This document shows positions 7,028-14,412 of a DNA stretch of 24,924 nt, in pieces. Origin of the DNA: an uncultured Oscillospiraceae bacterium (GTDB taxonomy: Bacteria; Bacillota; Clostridia; Oscillospirales; Acutalibacteraceae); contig UQOE01000025.1 of the NCBI GenBank assembly GCA_900542575.1, positions 1 through 24,924 on the forward strand, written 5' to 3'. Below the pieces are notes generated by a model. It worked only from the letters and a program-made list of their open reading frames with translations, ran no database searches and was not told the origin of the DNA. The translations under genes were made by a program, and so were the position numbers. How positions within the stretch are numbered: position 1 is the stretch's first letter; each line of letters begins with the position of its first letter.

Positions 7028-7958
7028 TTCCGGTCAGCGGCTGGACAAATTCCTGAGCAAGCGGCTCCCGAATCTGCCGAAGTCGCTGATGTACAAGTAT
7101 ATTCGAAAAAAGAGGATCAAGGTCAACCGGAAGCGGGCGGAAATCTCCACGCGGCTTCAGGAGGGAGATGTCCTGGACCTCTATATAAACGACGAGTTCT
7201 TTGAGCGCCAGGCTCCGCAGTACGATTTCCTTCATGCCCCGAAGCTGCGCGGTATCCTCTATGAAGATGAGAATCTGCTGGTTCTGGACAAAAAAGTCGG
7301 TCTGCTCTGTCATCCGGATAAACATGAGTATGTAGATACACTTATTACCAGGGTCAAGCGGTATCTCTATGAGAAAGGGGAGTACGACCCCGAAAAAGAG
7401 AACTCTTTTGCCCCGGCACTCATCAACCGCATAGACCGAAATACCGGCGGTATTGTCCTGGCGGCCAAAAATGCTGAGACACTCCGCATCATGAATCAGA
7501 AGATGAAAGACCGTGAACTGCACAAGTTCTACCTCTGTGTCGTCATCGGAACCCCAAAGCCCAAAGAGGGCATTCTGGAAGACTACCTCATCAAAGATGA
7601 GGCGAAAAATAAGGTTCGGGTCTATCATCACCCGGTGGGAGATGCCAAGCGAATCCGCACCAAATACCGGGTTCTGCAGTCTGCCAAAGGTTTAAGCCTG
7701 GTAGAAGTGGAACTTCTGACGGGGCGGACCCATCAAATTCGAGCGCATTTTGCCAGCATAGGCTGTCCGCTTCTGGGGGACGGGAAGTACGGACGCAATC
7801 AGGAAAACAAAAAATACGGGGCCTATAAAAAACAGTTTCTGTATTCCTATCGGCTGGTTTTTGATTTTCAGACGGATGCAGGCGCCCTGAACTATCTGAA
7901 CGGGAAATCCTTTGAAGCACAGGAAGTCTGGTTTGCCAGACAATTTCCCAATTTTTAA
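6999..7958 (+). CDS. RluA-family 23S rRNA-type pseudouridine synthase
   Basis: A 319-residue enzyme expected to convert specific uridines in RNA to pseudouridine. An N-terminal S4 RNA-binding domain lies at about 13-62 (QRLDKFLSKRL, IKVNRKRAE, LQEGDVLDLYI). The catalytic domain has INRIDRNTGGIVLAAK (142-157), where Asp146 is the expected catalytic aspartate, and GRTHQIRAHFASIGCPLLGD (242-261). The usual Arg-Leu-Asp is Arg-Ile-Asp here. This matches RluC/RluD-type proteins, but the site modified cannot be assigned. The start is TTG, chosen because AAGGTG precedes it at good spacing and it gives a complete S4 domain. It overlaps the preceding gene by 29 bases, so translation is probably coupled. 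Confidence 0.88.
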   Translation: MKSLIITKNDSGQRLDKFLSKRLPNLPKSLMYKYIRKKRIKVNRKRAEISTRLQEGDVLDLYINDEFFERQAPQYDFLHAPKLRGILYEDENLLVLDKKVGLLCHPDKHEYVDTLITRVKRYLYEKGEYDPEKENSFAPALINRIDRNTGGIVLAAKNAETLRIMNQKMKDRELHKFYLCVVIGTPKPKEGILEDYLIKDEAKNKVRVYHHPVGDAKRIRTKYRVLQSAKGLSLVEVELLTGRTHQIRAHFASIGCPLLGDGKYGRNQENKKYGAYKKQFLYSYRLVFDFQTDAGALNYLNGKSFEAQEVWFARQFPNF

Positions 7959-7987
7959 TTGCGCGTCATCTATAAATTTGCTATACT
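7959..7987 (+). promoter_or_regulatory. promoter of the ABC exporter operon
   Basis: TTGCGC (7959-7964), a 17-base spacer and TATACT (7982-7987). The -35 box touches the stop codon of the preceding gene. The predicted start is near 7994, only about 5 bases before a terminator hairpin. Confidence 0.55.
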
Positions 7988-7988
7988 G

Positions 7989-8057
7989 TTATTCAGTTAG
8001 CGGGAGCTAATAATTGCTCCCGCTTTTTTCTTTTTTATTCAGTTAGAGTCAACTAAT
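7989..8057 (+). repeat. duplicated 23-nt element, TTATTCAGTTAG-N6-CTAAT
   Basis: Two copies, at 7989-8011 and 8035-8057, are 46 bases apart. Each contains the inverted repeat TTAG-N6-CTAA with a different six-base centre. The first lies at the predicted transcription start and overlaps the terminator stem; the second lies just before the ribosome site of the first exporter gene. The arrangement suggests a paired operator, for example for a MarR-type repressor, but no regulator gene is adjacent. Confidence 0.6.
7999..8029 (+). terminator. intrinsic terminator between rluA-like gene and ABC exporter
   Basis: A 9-bp perfect stem (AGCGGGAGC at 7999-8007 with GCTCCCGCT at 8016-8024, 8-nt loop) is followed by six T, one C and six more T. 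It can end the upstream operon. Because the exporter promoter lies before it, it may also act as an attenuator in the exporter leader. Confidence 0.88.
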
Positions 8058-8073
8058 TTAGAAAGGGGAAACT

Positions 8074-9810
8074 ATGATCGACAAACGTCTGCTACGCATG
8101 GTGGGCGGCGACCGCAAATATATCTATCTGAACGTTCTGTTTCAGTGGCTGTCCCTTGCGGCTAACATCGTAATGATGTACTTCCTCGCCATGTGGGTGC
8201 AAAACATCCATGACCACGGATTCATTGCCAGAGAGCTGACGCTGACGCTCTGTGTAGCGGCTGCGGCGCTTCTGGCACGTTTTCTCTGCACACGCACCTC
8301 GAGCCGTATGAGCTTCTTATCCAGCCGAGGCGTGAAGAAAACATTCCGGGCAAAAATTTTTCAGAAACTGTTCCGTCTGGGTCCATCCTACATGGAACAG
8401 ACTGCGGGTTCCGCAGAATTGGTCCAGCTCTCCGTTGAGGGAGTTGATCAGCTCGAGGTCTATTTCGGCGCATATATCCCGCAGTTTTTCTACGCAATGA
8501 TTGCACCTCTGACCCTGTTCGTCGTGCTGAGTTTTCAGGACTGGTTTACGGCGCTGATGCTCTTCCTTACCGTCTGGCTCATCCCTGTCATTATCATGGG
8601 CGTCCAGACCTGGGCGAAAAAGCTGCTCTCCTCGTACCTGAACCGCTATTACAAAATGGGCGACTCCTTCCTGGAAAATCTTCAGGGCATGACTACGCTG
8701 AAGATCTACCAGGCGGATGGCCGCAAGAGTGAGGAGATGGATGATCAGGCGGAAAAATTCCGCAAGATCACCATGAAAGTCCTGACCATGCAGCTGAATT
8801 CTATTGCCATCATGGACTTTGTCACATATGCCGGCGGTGCTTTGGGTGTTCTTTTATCCGTGCTCCGTCTGCGGTCCGGTGTCCTGGATCTCTCCGGCGC
8901 ACTCTGGATCATCCTTCTCTCCATCGACTTCTTCCTCCCCATGCGCAGACTCGGAAGCTATTTCCATGTTGCCATGAACGGCATGACGGCCAGCAAGAAG
9001 ATGTTCAAGCTCCTGGATCTTCCGGAGCCGGAGGAGGGACAGAAGTCTTTTGGCAGCAAGGGCGCACTCTCGCTCTCCGATGTTCATTTCTCCTACCAGG
9101 AAGGGCAGGAGGTTCTCCACGGAGTCTCCATGGACTTCCCGGACTGCTCCTTTACCGGTCTCGCCGGCGAGAGCGGCTGCGGCAAGTCGACCGTCGCCGC
9201 ACTACTGATGGGCCGCAACCGCGGATACACCGGAGAAGTAATGGCCAACGGCGTTCCGCTCTCCCAGATTCAGTCGGAGAGTCTGCTCCGCTCCGTCTGC
9301 TATATCGGCAGCGACAGCTTCCTGTTCCAGGGTACCGTCCGCGATAACCTTTTGATGGGCAAACCGGATGCTTCGGATGAAGAACTCTGGGATGCCCTCG
9401 CAAAAGTGAAACTGGACGGATTCCTCCGGGAAGAACAGGGCCTGGATACACGGCTGCAGGAGCAGGCATCCAATTTTTCCGGCGGACAGAAACAGCGTCT
9501 GGCTCTGGCTCGCGCACTTCTTCTGGACAGCCGCGTCTATATCTTTGACGAAGCCACTTCCAATATCGATGCTGACAGTGAAGAGCAGATTCTTGATACG
9601 GTACGCGATATGGTGGGCCAGAAGACCATTCTGTTTATCTCCCATCGACTGGCTAACCTGGTCGGCACCGACCGCATCTACTGCATGGAGCGCGGTGAAG
9701 TGACCGAGCAGGGCAGCCACGAGGAACTGCTGCAGAAGAACGGCACCTATGCCAAACTATGGCAGACCCAGTATCAGCTGGAACATTTCACAAAGGAGGC
9801 GAACGCATGA
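8074..9810 (+). CDS. ABC exporter half-transporter, permease-ATPase fusion, first subunit (CydD-like type)
   Basis: A 578-residue half-transporter. About six membrane helices fill residues 15-300, followed by a nucleotide-binding domain with Walker A GESGCGKST (365-373), signature FSGGQKQR (468-475), Walker B VYIFDEAT (488-495, catalytic Glu493) and the H-loop ISHR. All ATPase residues are intact. The layout and its pairing with a second half-transporter fit a heterodimeric exporter. Similarity to CydD, and the CydC-like partner, would suggest thiol (cysteine/glutathione) export for cytochrome bd assembly, but no cydAB genes are in the window, so the substrate is open; drug or peptide export is equally possible. 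AAAGGGG precedes the ATG. The next gene starts inside its stop codon (ATGA, 4-base overlap), which implies coupled, equimolar synthesis. Confidence 0.85.
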   Translation: MIDKRLLRMVGGDRKYIYLNVLFQWLSLAANIVMMYFLAMWVQNIHDHGFIARELTLTLCVAAAALLARFLCTRTSSRMSFLSSRGVKKTFRAKIFQKLFRLGPSYMEQTAGSAELVQLSVEGVDQLEVYFGAYIPQFFYAMIAPLTLFVVLSFQDWFTALMLFLTVWLIPVIIMGVQTWAKKLLSSYLNRYYKMGDSFLENLQGMTTLKIYQADGRKSEEMDDQAEKFRKITMKVLTMQLNSIAIMDFVTYAGGALGVLLSVLRLRSGVLDLSGALWIILLSIDFFLPMRRLGSYFHVAMNGMTASKKMFKLLDLPEPEEGQKSFGSKGALSLSDVHFSYQEGQEVLHGVSMDFPDCSFTGLAGESGCGKSTVAALLMGRNRGYTGEVMANGVPLSQIQSESLLRSVCYIGSDSFLFQGTVRDNLLMGKPDASDEELWDALAKVKLDGFLREEQGLDTRLQEQASNFSGGQKQRLALARALLLDSRVYIFDEATSNIDADSEEQILDTVRDMVGQKTILFISHRLANLVGTDRIYCMERGEVTEQGSHEELLQKNGTYAKLWQTQYQLEHFTKEANA

Positions 9811-11471
9811 AACGGAGCAATCTGCAGGTAATGGGCCGCCTCATTGGAGAGGTGAAGCCGCTTTCCGGCTATATGCTGCTCTCTATCCTGCTTGGCACTC
9901 TTGGCCATCTTGCCGCCACTTTTATCACGGTTTTCGGCGGATTCGCCATTCTTGACGTTTTAGGCTACTCCGCTCCCATGTCGGTCAAAGCCGTATTTAT
10001 TACCATATTTGTCTTTGCAGCCATCCGCGGCCTGCTTCGCTACGGAGAACAGGACTGCAACCATTACATTGCTTTTCGTATTCTCGCTATTTTCCGGCAC
10101 AAAGTCTTTCAGGCACTGCGGCGCCTGTGCCCGGCCAAACTGGAGACCAAGGAGAAAGGCAATCTGATCAACCTGATTACCTCGGACATTGAACTCCTGG
10201 AGGTGTTCTATGCCCATACCATTTCACCCATTGCCATTTTCATTATCTATACCGTCGTAATGACCGTATTCATCGGCCATTATCACTGGGTACTCGCTCT
10301 GATTGCCCTGGCGGCTTATCTTACGGTCGGTGCTGTTGTCCCTGTAATCGTATCCAGGACCTCCGGAAACGTCGGTCTGGAGTACCGCAATGCCAGCGGT
10401 GCCCTCGGCAGCAAAGTTCTGGAGACCGTCCGCGGCATGGACGAACTCATCCAGTTCGGCGCCGGGAAAAAGCGCATGGACGAACTGAACAATCAGACGG
10501 ACGCCTGCTCGGCAGCACAGGAAAAACAAAATCGCTTTGAAGGAAAGAACGCGGCTGTCTCGGCATTGATCATCCTGATCTTCGACGTGATCCTTCTGTT
10601 TGCGGCTGCTATGCTGTATCGCGCAGGTCAGATCGACTTTGCCGGTGTGCTGATTCCCGCACTTGCTCTGTTCAGTTCCTTTGGCCCGGCCAGTGCTACC
10701 GCCGCACTCGGCAGCACCCTTCAGAACACCTTTGCTGCCGGCAACCGCGTCCTGGATATTCTGGATGAAGATCCGGAAGTGGAAGACGTCAGCGGGAAGC
10801 CCGCGGTCACTTCCTTTGAGGGCGTCTCTGTTGAGGATGTCACTTTCCGCTATCACGGCGAAGAGGAACCGGTACTGGACCATCTGTCTCTGGATATTCC
10901 GAAGCACGCCAGAATCGGTATCATCGGCAAGAGCGGCAGCGGCAAATCGACGCTTCTGAAACTGTTAATGCGGTTCTGGAATGTCCAGGATGGCTCCATC
11001 TCCATTTCCGGAGTTCCGATCAGCGAGATCAATACGGACGATCTCCGTAATATGGAAGCGTTCGTTACTCAGGATACCGAGCTGTTCCACGATTCCATCG
11101 CCAACAACCTGCGAATCGCGAAGGCGGATGCCACGCAGGAGGAACTGGAAGAGGCCTGCCGAAAGGCTTCCATCCACGATTTCATCCTCTCACTGCCGCA
11201 GGGATATGACACCCCGGTCGGCGAGCTGGGAGATACTCTCTCGGCAGGTGAGAAGCAGAGGATCGGACTTGCAAGGGCATTCCTCCACGGAGGCGAGCTT
11301 CTCCTCCTGGACGAGCCCACCAGCAATCTGGACAGCCTGAATGAGGCCATTGTCCTGAAGTCGCTCTATGAGAGCTCGGAGGATCAGACCATTCTCCTGG
11401 TTTCTCACCGGCCCTCTACGATGAAAATCTGCGAGAAATCCTATTCGGTGGAACATGGCCGGATGAGCTGA
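9807..11471 (+). CDS. ABC exporter half-transporter, permease-ATPase fusion, second subunit (CydC-like type)
   Basis: A 554-residue partner of the preceding protein. About six membrane helices lie within residues 15-290, then the ATPase domain with Walker A GKSGSGKST (374-382), Walker B LLLLDEPT, D-loop SNLD and H-loop VSHRP. Its signature motif is LSAGEKQR (about 478-485) rather than LSGGQ, a conservative variant seen in several exporter subunits. I start at 9807 because AAAGGAGG lies just upstream and the ATG overlaps the previous stop; an open frame runs upstream to 9759 but that start lacks a ribosome site. No clear terminator follows; the next 89 bases hold only an A/T-flanked CCCGGG without a loop. 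Confidence 0.85.
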   Translation: MKRSNLQVMGRLIGEVKPLSGYMLLSILLGTLGHLAATFITVFGGFAILDVLGYSAPMSVKAVFITIFVFAAIRGLLRYGEQDCNHYIAFRILAIFRHKVFQALRRLCPAKLETKEKGNLINLITSDIELLEVFYAHTISPIAIFIIYTVVMTVFIGHYHWVLALIALAAYLTVGAVVPVIVSRTSGNVGLEYRNASGALGSKVLETVRGMDELIQFGAGKKRMDELNNQTDACSAAQEKQNRFEGKNAAVSALIILIFDVILLFAAAMLYRAGQIDFAGVLIPALALFSSFGPASATAALGSTLQNTFAAGNRVLDILDEDPEVEDVSGKPAVTSFEGVSVEDVTFRYHGEEEPVLDHLSLDIPKHARIGIIGKSGSGKSTLLKLLMRFWNVQDGSISISGVPISEINTDDLRNMEAFVTQDTELFHDSIANNLRIAKADATQEELEEACRKASIHDFILSLPQGYDTPVGELGDTLSAGEKQRIGLARAFLHGGELLLLDEPTSNLDSLNEAIVLKSLYESSEDQTILLVSHRPSTMKICEKSYSVEHGRMS

Positions 11472-11524
11472 AAAAGCGAAAATCAAATGTTTGTAAAAAA
11501 GATCCCGGGTTTTTTTGACAGATG

Positions 11525-11533
11525 TGGTACGAT
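11525..11533 (+). promoter_or_regulatory. possible extended -10 promoter of the phosphodiesterase gene
   Basis: TGGTACGAT fits an extended -10 element (TGnTAnnnT). A nearby TTGACA at 11515-11520 is only 7 bases away and so cannot be its -35 box; no other -35 is evident. The gene could instead be read from the exporter promoter. Confidence 0.35.
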
Positions 11534-11560
11534 AGAGCGAACAGAGAGGAGGACACAGAG

Positions 11561-12292
11561 ATGAGACCGCTGATACTTGCACACCGCGGTGCCAATCAGA
11601 CCGCACCGCAGAATACGCTCCCTGCGTTTGAGGAGGCGATTCGACGGGGCGCAGACGGGGTGGAATTCGATGTTCGAATGACATCGGACGGCCGCCTGGT
11701 TGTCTGCCATAATCCGACGGTGGATACGACTTCCAACGGGACCGGCCGCATTGAGGCGATGCCGCTGGCTGAGCTCCGTTCGCTTGATTTCGGATCCTGG
11801 TTTGACCCTGCCTTTCGCGGCACCCGGATCCCCCTTCTGGAAGAGGTCCTGGACCTCGTGCGCGATCTGGAGATGATCAACATCGAGCTGAAACGTCCCC
11901 GAACGCCGCTCCGACAGGATGTAGTGGAAAAGACGATTCTTACCGCAGAGGCTTTTCATCTGGAAGACCGGGTTATCTACTCCAGTTTTGATCTTCCAAC
12001 GCTGGCGGCGGTAAAATCATTCCGACCAAAAGCCAGAACCGGAATCTTATATTCTTTTCACACCGCAAAGGAGCAGGGGATGCAGCGGGGAGGAGCTTTT
12101 CGACAGGCCAGAACGCTTCGTGCGGATGCTCTTCACCCGTCTCTGAACTATGTGATAAATCCGATGTATCTGGCACGCTGCAGAACGGCCGGCCTGGAGA
12201 TCAATACCTGGGGCGTCCGCAGCGAACAGGAGATGCGGATTGCAAAAAAATTGCCTCTGCACAGCATCATTACAGACTATATTGACGTGTAG
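11561..12292 (+). CDS. glycerophosphodiester phosphodiesterase
   Basis: A 243-residue cytosolic enzyme of the GDPD family, which hydrolyses glycerophosphodiesters (products of phospholipid breakdown) to glycerol-3-phosphate and an alcohol. The N-terminal signature is complete: HRG (8-10), NT (18-19), VEFDV (34-38, with metal ligands Glu35 and Asp37) and TSDGRLVVCHN (41-51, His50). Later blocks INIELKRP and VIYSSFD match the TIM-barrel core, and TWGVRSEQEM near the C terminus is also typical. There is no signal peptide. An ATG at 11522 is in frame but lies within the likely promoter; I choose 11561, which follows AGAGGAGGA at good spacing. The gene stands alone between the exporter pair and uvrB, and its last codons overlap the uvrB -35 box. 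Confidence 0.92.
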   Translation: MRPLILAHRGANQTAPQNTLPAFEEAIRRGADGVEFDVRMTSDGRLVVCHNPTVDTTSNGTGRIEAMPLAELRSLDFGSWFDPAFRGTRIPLLEEVLDLVRDLEMINIELKRPRTPLRQDVVEKTILTAEAFHLEDRVIYSSFDLPTLAAVKSFRPKARTGILYSFHTAKEQGMQRGGAFRQARTLRADALHPSLNYVINPMYLARCRTAGLEINTWGVRSEQEMRIAKKLPLHSIITDYIDV

Positions 12293-12311
12293 AACATTTG
12301 TGCGGTATAAT
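12282..12311 (+). promoter_or_regulatory. sigma-A promoter of uvrB-uvrA
   Basis: TTGACG (12282-12287), an 18-base spacer and a perfect TATAAT (12306-12311). The -35 box lies in the last codons of the phosphodiesterase gene. I see no clear LexA box next to it (neither the CGAAC-N4-GTTCG type nor a long palindrome), so SOS control is not evident. Confidence 0.8.
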
Positions 12312-12334
12312 GCTGTCATTTAGGAGGTGAGACG

Positions 12335-14389
12335 ATGGATCATTTTGTCCTGAAATCCAAATTCCATCCCACCGGCGACCAGCCGCAGGCAATCGAAAAG
12401 CTGGTAAAAGGAGTTGAGAGAGGAGACCGGGAACAGACCCTCAAGGGCGTCACCGGTTCCGGCAAGACCTTTACCATGGCGAACATTATTGCACAGGTCA
12501 ACAAGCCGACCCTGGTGCTGGCCCACAACAAGACCCTTGCGGCGCAGCTCTGTTCCGAGTTCAAGGAAATGTTCCCGGACAATGCGGTGGAATACTTCGT
12601 CTCCTACTATGACTACTATCAGCCGGAGGCCTATGTCCCTTCTACAGACACCTACATTGAGAAGGACTCCTCTATCAACGATGAAATCGACAAGCTTCGG
12701 CATTCTGCCACGCTTGCGCTCTGCGAACGTCGGGACGTTATCATAGTCTCTTCTGTCTCCTGCATCTATTCCCTCGGCAGCCCCATTGACTATAAGAACA
12801 TGGTCATCTCTCTGCGACCGGGTATGGAGTATCCCAGGGACGACCTCATCAGTAAATTGGTGGAAATTCATTACGAGCGGAACGACATCAATTTTGTCCG
12901 TACAAAATTCCGCGTACGGGGCGACACCGTGGAGGTCTTCACCTCGGGAGAAACCGAATATGCGCTCCGCATTGAATATTTTGGTGACGAAATTGACCGC
13001 ATCTGCGAAATCAATGCGCTGACCGGAGAGGTGGTCGGCGTGCTCTCTCATGCCGCCATCTATCCGGCGACGCACTATGTTGTAGACCCGAACTATATGC
13101 AGACGGCCGTCAACGAAATCCTGGCTGAGATGCAGGACCAGGTGGCCAAATTTGAAAAAGAGGGCAAGCTCCTGGAGGCACAGCGCATCCGACAGCGCAC
13201 CGAATACGACATGGAAATGCTCATGGAGACCGGGTTCTGCACTGGCATTGAGAACTATTCCCGGGTCCTTGCAAAACGGGCTCCGGGCTCAACACCTTAT
13301 ACGCTCCTGGACTTCTTCCCGGACGACTGGCTTCTTTTTGTCGACGAGTCCCACGTCACGCTGCCGCAGGTCCGCGGCATGTACGCCGGCGACCACGCTC
13401 GGAAGGAGTCTCTGGTTAAGTACGGATTCCGGCTGCCCAGCGCTTTTGACAACCGCCCTCTGAATTTTGACGAGTTTTATGATCATATCCATCAGGTTAT
13501 TTTTACCAGTGCCACGCCGGGTGACTTTGAACAGGAGCACAGCACGCAGATTGTGGAGCAGCTCATCCGGCCCACCGGTCTGCTGGACCCCAGGATTACC
13601 GTCAAACCCATCGATGGGCAGATTGACGATCTCATCTCGGAAATTCATCTCCGGACCGAGCGAAAAGAACGGGTTCTGGTCACGACTCTGACCAAAAAGA
13701 TGGCAGAGGATCTGACCGAATTCTTTGAGGCCCGCGGCATCCGTGTCCGGTATATGCACAGCGACATCGACACCATAGAGCGTATGCAGATTATCCGTGA
13801 CCTTCGCCTCGGTGAGTTTGACGTCCTGGTCGGCATCAACCTGCTGCGGGAAGGTCTGGACATTCCGGAGGTCTCTCTTGTCGCTATTCTGGATGCCGAC
13901 AAGGAAGGATTTCTTCGTTCGGAGACCTCCCTGGTTCAGACCATCGGCCGCGCCGCTCGAAATGCCAATGGCGAGGTCATCATGTATGCGGACAGCGTAA
14001 CACCTTCTATGGAACGAGCCATCACGGAGACGCTCCGCCGCCGCCAAATCCAGGAGGCGTACAATAAGGAGCACGGCATCGTCCCGAAGACCATTGTCAA
14101 AGATGTTCGTGAAATTTTGGAGATTACCTCCAAAGTCGATACTAAAAAGCACAAGGGGCGCCGCCTGACCAAAGCAGAACGCACGGAACTCATTGATAAG
14201 ATGACAAAAGAGATGCGCGCAGCCGCCCGTATTCTCGACTTTGAGACGGCCGCCTACTACCGGGACAATATTGCAAAACTCCGGGACGGCACATATCTAG
14301 ATGACGATACCCGTAAACCAGCTAAAACCGGCCGACGCACCCGTGCCAAAAAGAATGGTCAGAGCGCCGCAAAAGACGGACAGCTGTAA
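12335..14389 (+). CDS. uvrB: UvrB, excinuclease ABC subunit B
   Basis: A 684-residue damage-verification helicase of nucleotide-excision repair; it receives DNA from UvrA, probes the lesion strand and then recruits UvrC. Walker A GVTGSGKT is at 38-45. The beta-hairpin region with conserved aromatics follows (YYDYYQPEAYVPSTDTYIEK). Helicase motifs VDESH, TSATP, GLDIPEVSLVAILDADKEG and QTIGRAARN are all present. The C-terminal UVR domain (ILDFETAAYYRD), which contacts UvrC, is present. The length is typical. A very strong ribosome site (AGGAGGTGA) precedes the ATG. uvrA follows after 23 bases in the same transcript; uvrC is not in the window. Confidence 0.99.
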   Translation: MDHFVLKSKFHPTGDQPQAIEKLVKGVERGDREQTLKGVTGSGKTFTMANIIAQVNKPTLVLAHNKTLAAQLCSEFKEMFPDNAVEYFVSYYDYYQPEAYVPSTDTYIEKDSSINDEIDKLRHSATLALCERRDVIIVSSVSCIYSLGSPIDYKNMVISLRPGMEYPRDDLISKLVEIHYERNDINFVRTKFRVRGDTVEVFTSGETEYALRIEYFGDEIDRICEINALTGEVVGVLSHAAIYPATHYVVDPNYMQTAVNEILAEMQDQVAKFEKEGKLLEAQRIRQRTEYDMEMLMETGFCTGIENYSRVLAKRAPGSTPYTLLDFFPDDWLLFVDESHVTLPQVRGMYAGDHARKESLVKYGFRLPSAFDNRPLNFDEFYDHIHQVIFTSATPGDFEQEHSTQIVEQLIRPTGLLDPRITVKPIDGQIDDLISEIHLRTERKERVLVTTLTKKMAEDLTEFFEARGIRVRYMHSDIDTIERMQIIRDLRLGEFDVLVGINLLREGLDIPEVSLVAILDADKEGFLRSETSLVQTIGRAARNANGEVIMYADSVTPSMERAITETLRRRQIQEAYNKEHGIVPKTIVKDVREILEITSKVDTKKHKGRRLTKAERTELIDKMTKEMRAAARILDFETAAYYRDNIAKLRDGTYLDDDTRKPAKTGRRTRAKKNGQSAAKDGQL

Positions 14390-14412
14390 CAAAGGAGAAC
14401 AGAGATCAGCTT

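Noticed and set aside
8074..11471. Assigning the symbols cydD and cydC
   Set aside because: The architecture fits, but no cytochrome bd genes are nearby and other heterodimeric exporters look similar at this level.
11496..11520. A run, CCCGGG and T run after the ABC exporter as a terminator
   Set aside because: The palindrome has no loop, so a hairpin cannot form properly. The T run merely precedes a TTGACA that lacks a well-spaced -10.
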